Below are positions 63,331-64,000 of a stretch of 64,000 nucleotides of DNA, piece by piece. Position numbers and translations under genes: made by a program. Numbering within the stretch: position 1 is the first letter of the stretch; every line of letters starts with the position of its first letter. The stretch covers positions 620,001 through 684,000 of the forward strand of contig NZ_LAJG01000014.1 of assembly GCF_000970455.1 (NCBI RefSeq), written 5' to 3'. This stretch comes from Devosia soli (GTDB lineage Bacteria > Pseudomonadota > Alphaproteobacteria > Rhizobiales > Devosiaceae). The notes beneath the pieces were generated by a model. That model was not told where the DNA came from. It saw nothing but the letters and a program-made list of their open reading frames with translations, and made no database searches.

Positions 63331-64000
63331 ATGAGCGCATCTAACGCCAAACGCCGCATCCCCTGGGACAGCCTCGCCGTCTTCCCCTTTGTCCTCTTCG
63401 CGGTGATGTTCCTCTTCCTGCCGACCCTCTCCCTCCTCGGCGCCGCCTTCACCGATCGCGCCGGCAATTTCACCTTCGAAAACATCGCCGGCCTTTTCAC
63501 CGATCAGATCATGGCTGCCTACTGGATTTCCATCCGCGTTTCCGGCGCCTCCGCCATTCTCGGCGCGCTCTGCGGCCTCGCCATCACCCTTGCTATCATC
63601 CGCGGCAAGCTGCCCGCCGGCCTCCGCTCCGCCGTCATGACCTTTTCCGGTGTCGCGTCAAATTTCGCCGGCGTGCCGCTTGCCTTCGCCTTTATTGCCA
63701 CCCTCGGGCGCCTAGGCCTCGCAACCATCGTCATCCGCACGCTCTTCGGCTTTGATATCTACCGTCAGGGCGGCTTCAACCTATTCTCCTTTTGGGGCCT
63801 GACGCTCACCTACCTCTACTTCCAGATCCCTCTGATGATGCTGACCATCGCCCCCGCCATCGATGGCCTCAAGAAAGAGTGGAACGAGGCAGCCCAGACC
63901 CTCGGCGCCTCTACCTGGCAGTTCTGGCGTTATATCGGCTTCCCAATCCTCTGGCCCTCCGTCCTCGGCACCCTCAGCCTCCTCTTCGCCAATGCCTTCG
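63331..64000 (+). CDS. ABC transporter permease, partial (runs off window)
   Basis: The first 223 codons of an inner-membrane permease are present. Helices begin near residue 14 (LAVFPFVLFAVMFLFLP), and the ATPase-contacting loop KKEWNEAAQTLGAS is near residue 175. It follows the family 1 binding protein and should form its channel. The ATG at 63331 comes shortly after the 116-base repeat, with a weak ribosome site. The reading frame is still open at 64000. Confidence 0.88.
   Translation, partial: MSASNAKRRIPWDSLAVFPFVLFAVMFLFLPTLSLLGAAFTDRAGNFTFENIAGLFTDQIMAAYWISIRVSGASAILGALCGLAITLAIIRGKLPAGLRSAVMTFSGVASNFAGVPLAFAFIATLGRLGLATIVIRTLFGFDIYRQGGFNLFSFWGLTLTYLYFQIPLMMLTIAPAIDGLKKEWNEAAQTLGASTWQFWRYIGFPILWPSVLGTLSLLFANAF

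Noticed and set aside
1..64000. CRISPR arrays, tRNA or rRNA genes, integrases, transposases
   Set aside because: No direct-repeat/spacer pattern, cloverleaf, rRNA-like stretch or recombinase motif was found by eye; short tRNAs could still be missed.

Overview
The window is a gene-dense, GC-rich (roughly 60 percent) chromosomal segment of an alphaproteobacterium. Several features point to the order Hyphomicrobiales, possibly a Devosia-like genus: a thuEFGKAB-type disaccharide operon, an XdhAB/PuuD/HiuH/PuuE purine pathway, an ECF sigma factor with a NrsF-type anti-sigma partner, sigma-EcfG-like promoters, a DUF1344 protein, and short GC-rich palindromic repeats scattered between genes. No rRNA, tRNA, CRISPR array, integrase or transposase was found.

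Layout. 0-3 kb: a MurL/MurD2 pair for the non-standard route to D-glutamate in peptidoglycan, followed by an SMR efflux protein. 3-7.8 kb: a TPR membrane protein, a degenerate receiver protein, an MgtC-like protein, a xylitol/sorbitol-type dehydrogenase and a 53-residue membrane protein behind a near-perfect EcfG promoter. 7.8-28.6 kb: a large purine catabolism block. It holds adenine deaminase, a CocE-type hydrolase, malate synthase G, guanine deaminase, urate hydroxylase PuuD, a BMP-type ABC importer (probably for nucleosides or nucleobases), XdhC/XdhB/XdhA, HiuH, a divergent LysR regulator and a fused allantoinase-OHCU decarboxylase. 28.6-37.1 kb: a decaying island. A phosphoketolase, an MgtA-type P-type ATPase, a DUF4336-like gene and a phosphorylase-like fragment are all frameshifted or truncated. 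Three genes in it are intact: a pyridoxamine-oxidase-fold protein, a DUF1344 protein and a globin-coupled chemoreceptor. FNR/FixK-like palindromes suggest this was a low-oxygen gene set. 37.2-38.6 kb: the purine pathway resumes with ureidoglycine aminohydrolase and ureidoglycolate lyase.

38.6-51.6 kb: a YbaY-META exported protein, a zinc deaminase, a 48-residue membrane peptide, trehalose synthesis (otsB-otsA), a DEAD-box helicase, a Tat-exported molybdopterin oxidoreductase with its cytochrome b, a divergent ECF sigma/anti-sigma pair, a ThuA-like protein, a periplasmic 5'-nucleotidase, GlsB and an unusual Asn/Ser/Gly/Ala-rich exported protein. 51.7-59.6 kb: a thu operon (thuE-F-G-K-A-B) with a divergent LacI regulator and two candidate operators. 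59.6-64 kb: a coupled aminotransferase/sulfotransferase pair and the start of another ABC importer, whose permease runs off the window.

How the genes work together. Adenine and guanine deaminases feed hypoxanthine and xanthine to XdhAB. PuuD, HiuH, the UraD domain and the PuuE domain take urate to allantoate. AllE and AllA finish to glyoxylate plus urea, and malate synthase G brings glyoxylate into central metabolism. The allantoate amidohydrolase step is not encoded here. Two stress circuits can be read from promoter sequence: mirrored GTAAC(C/G)-N16-CGAA promoters linking the ECF sigma factor to the molybdoenzyme operon, and GGAAC-N16-CGTT-type promoters in front of the 53-residue protein and otsB.
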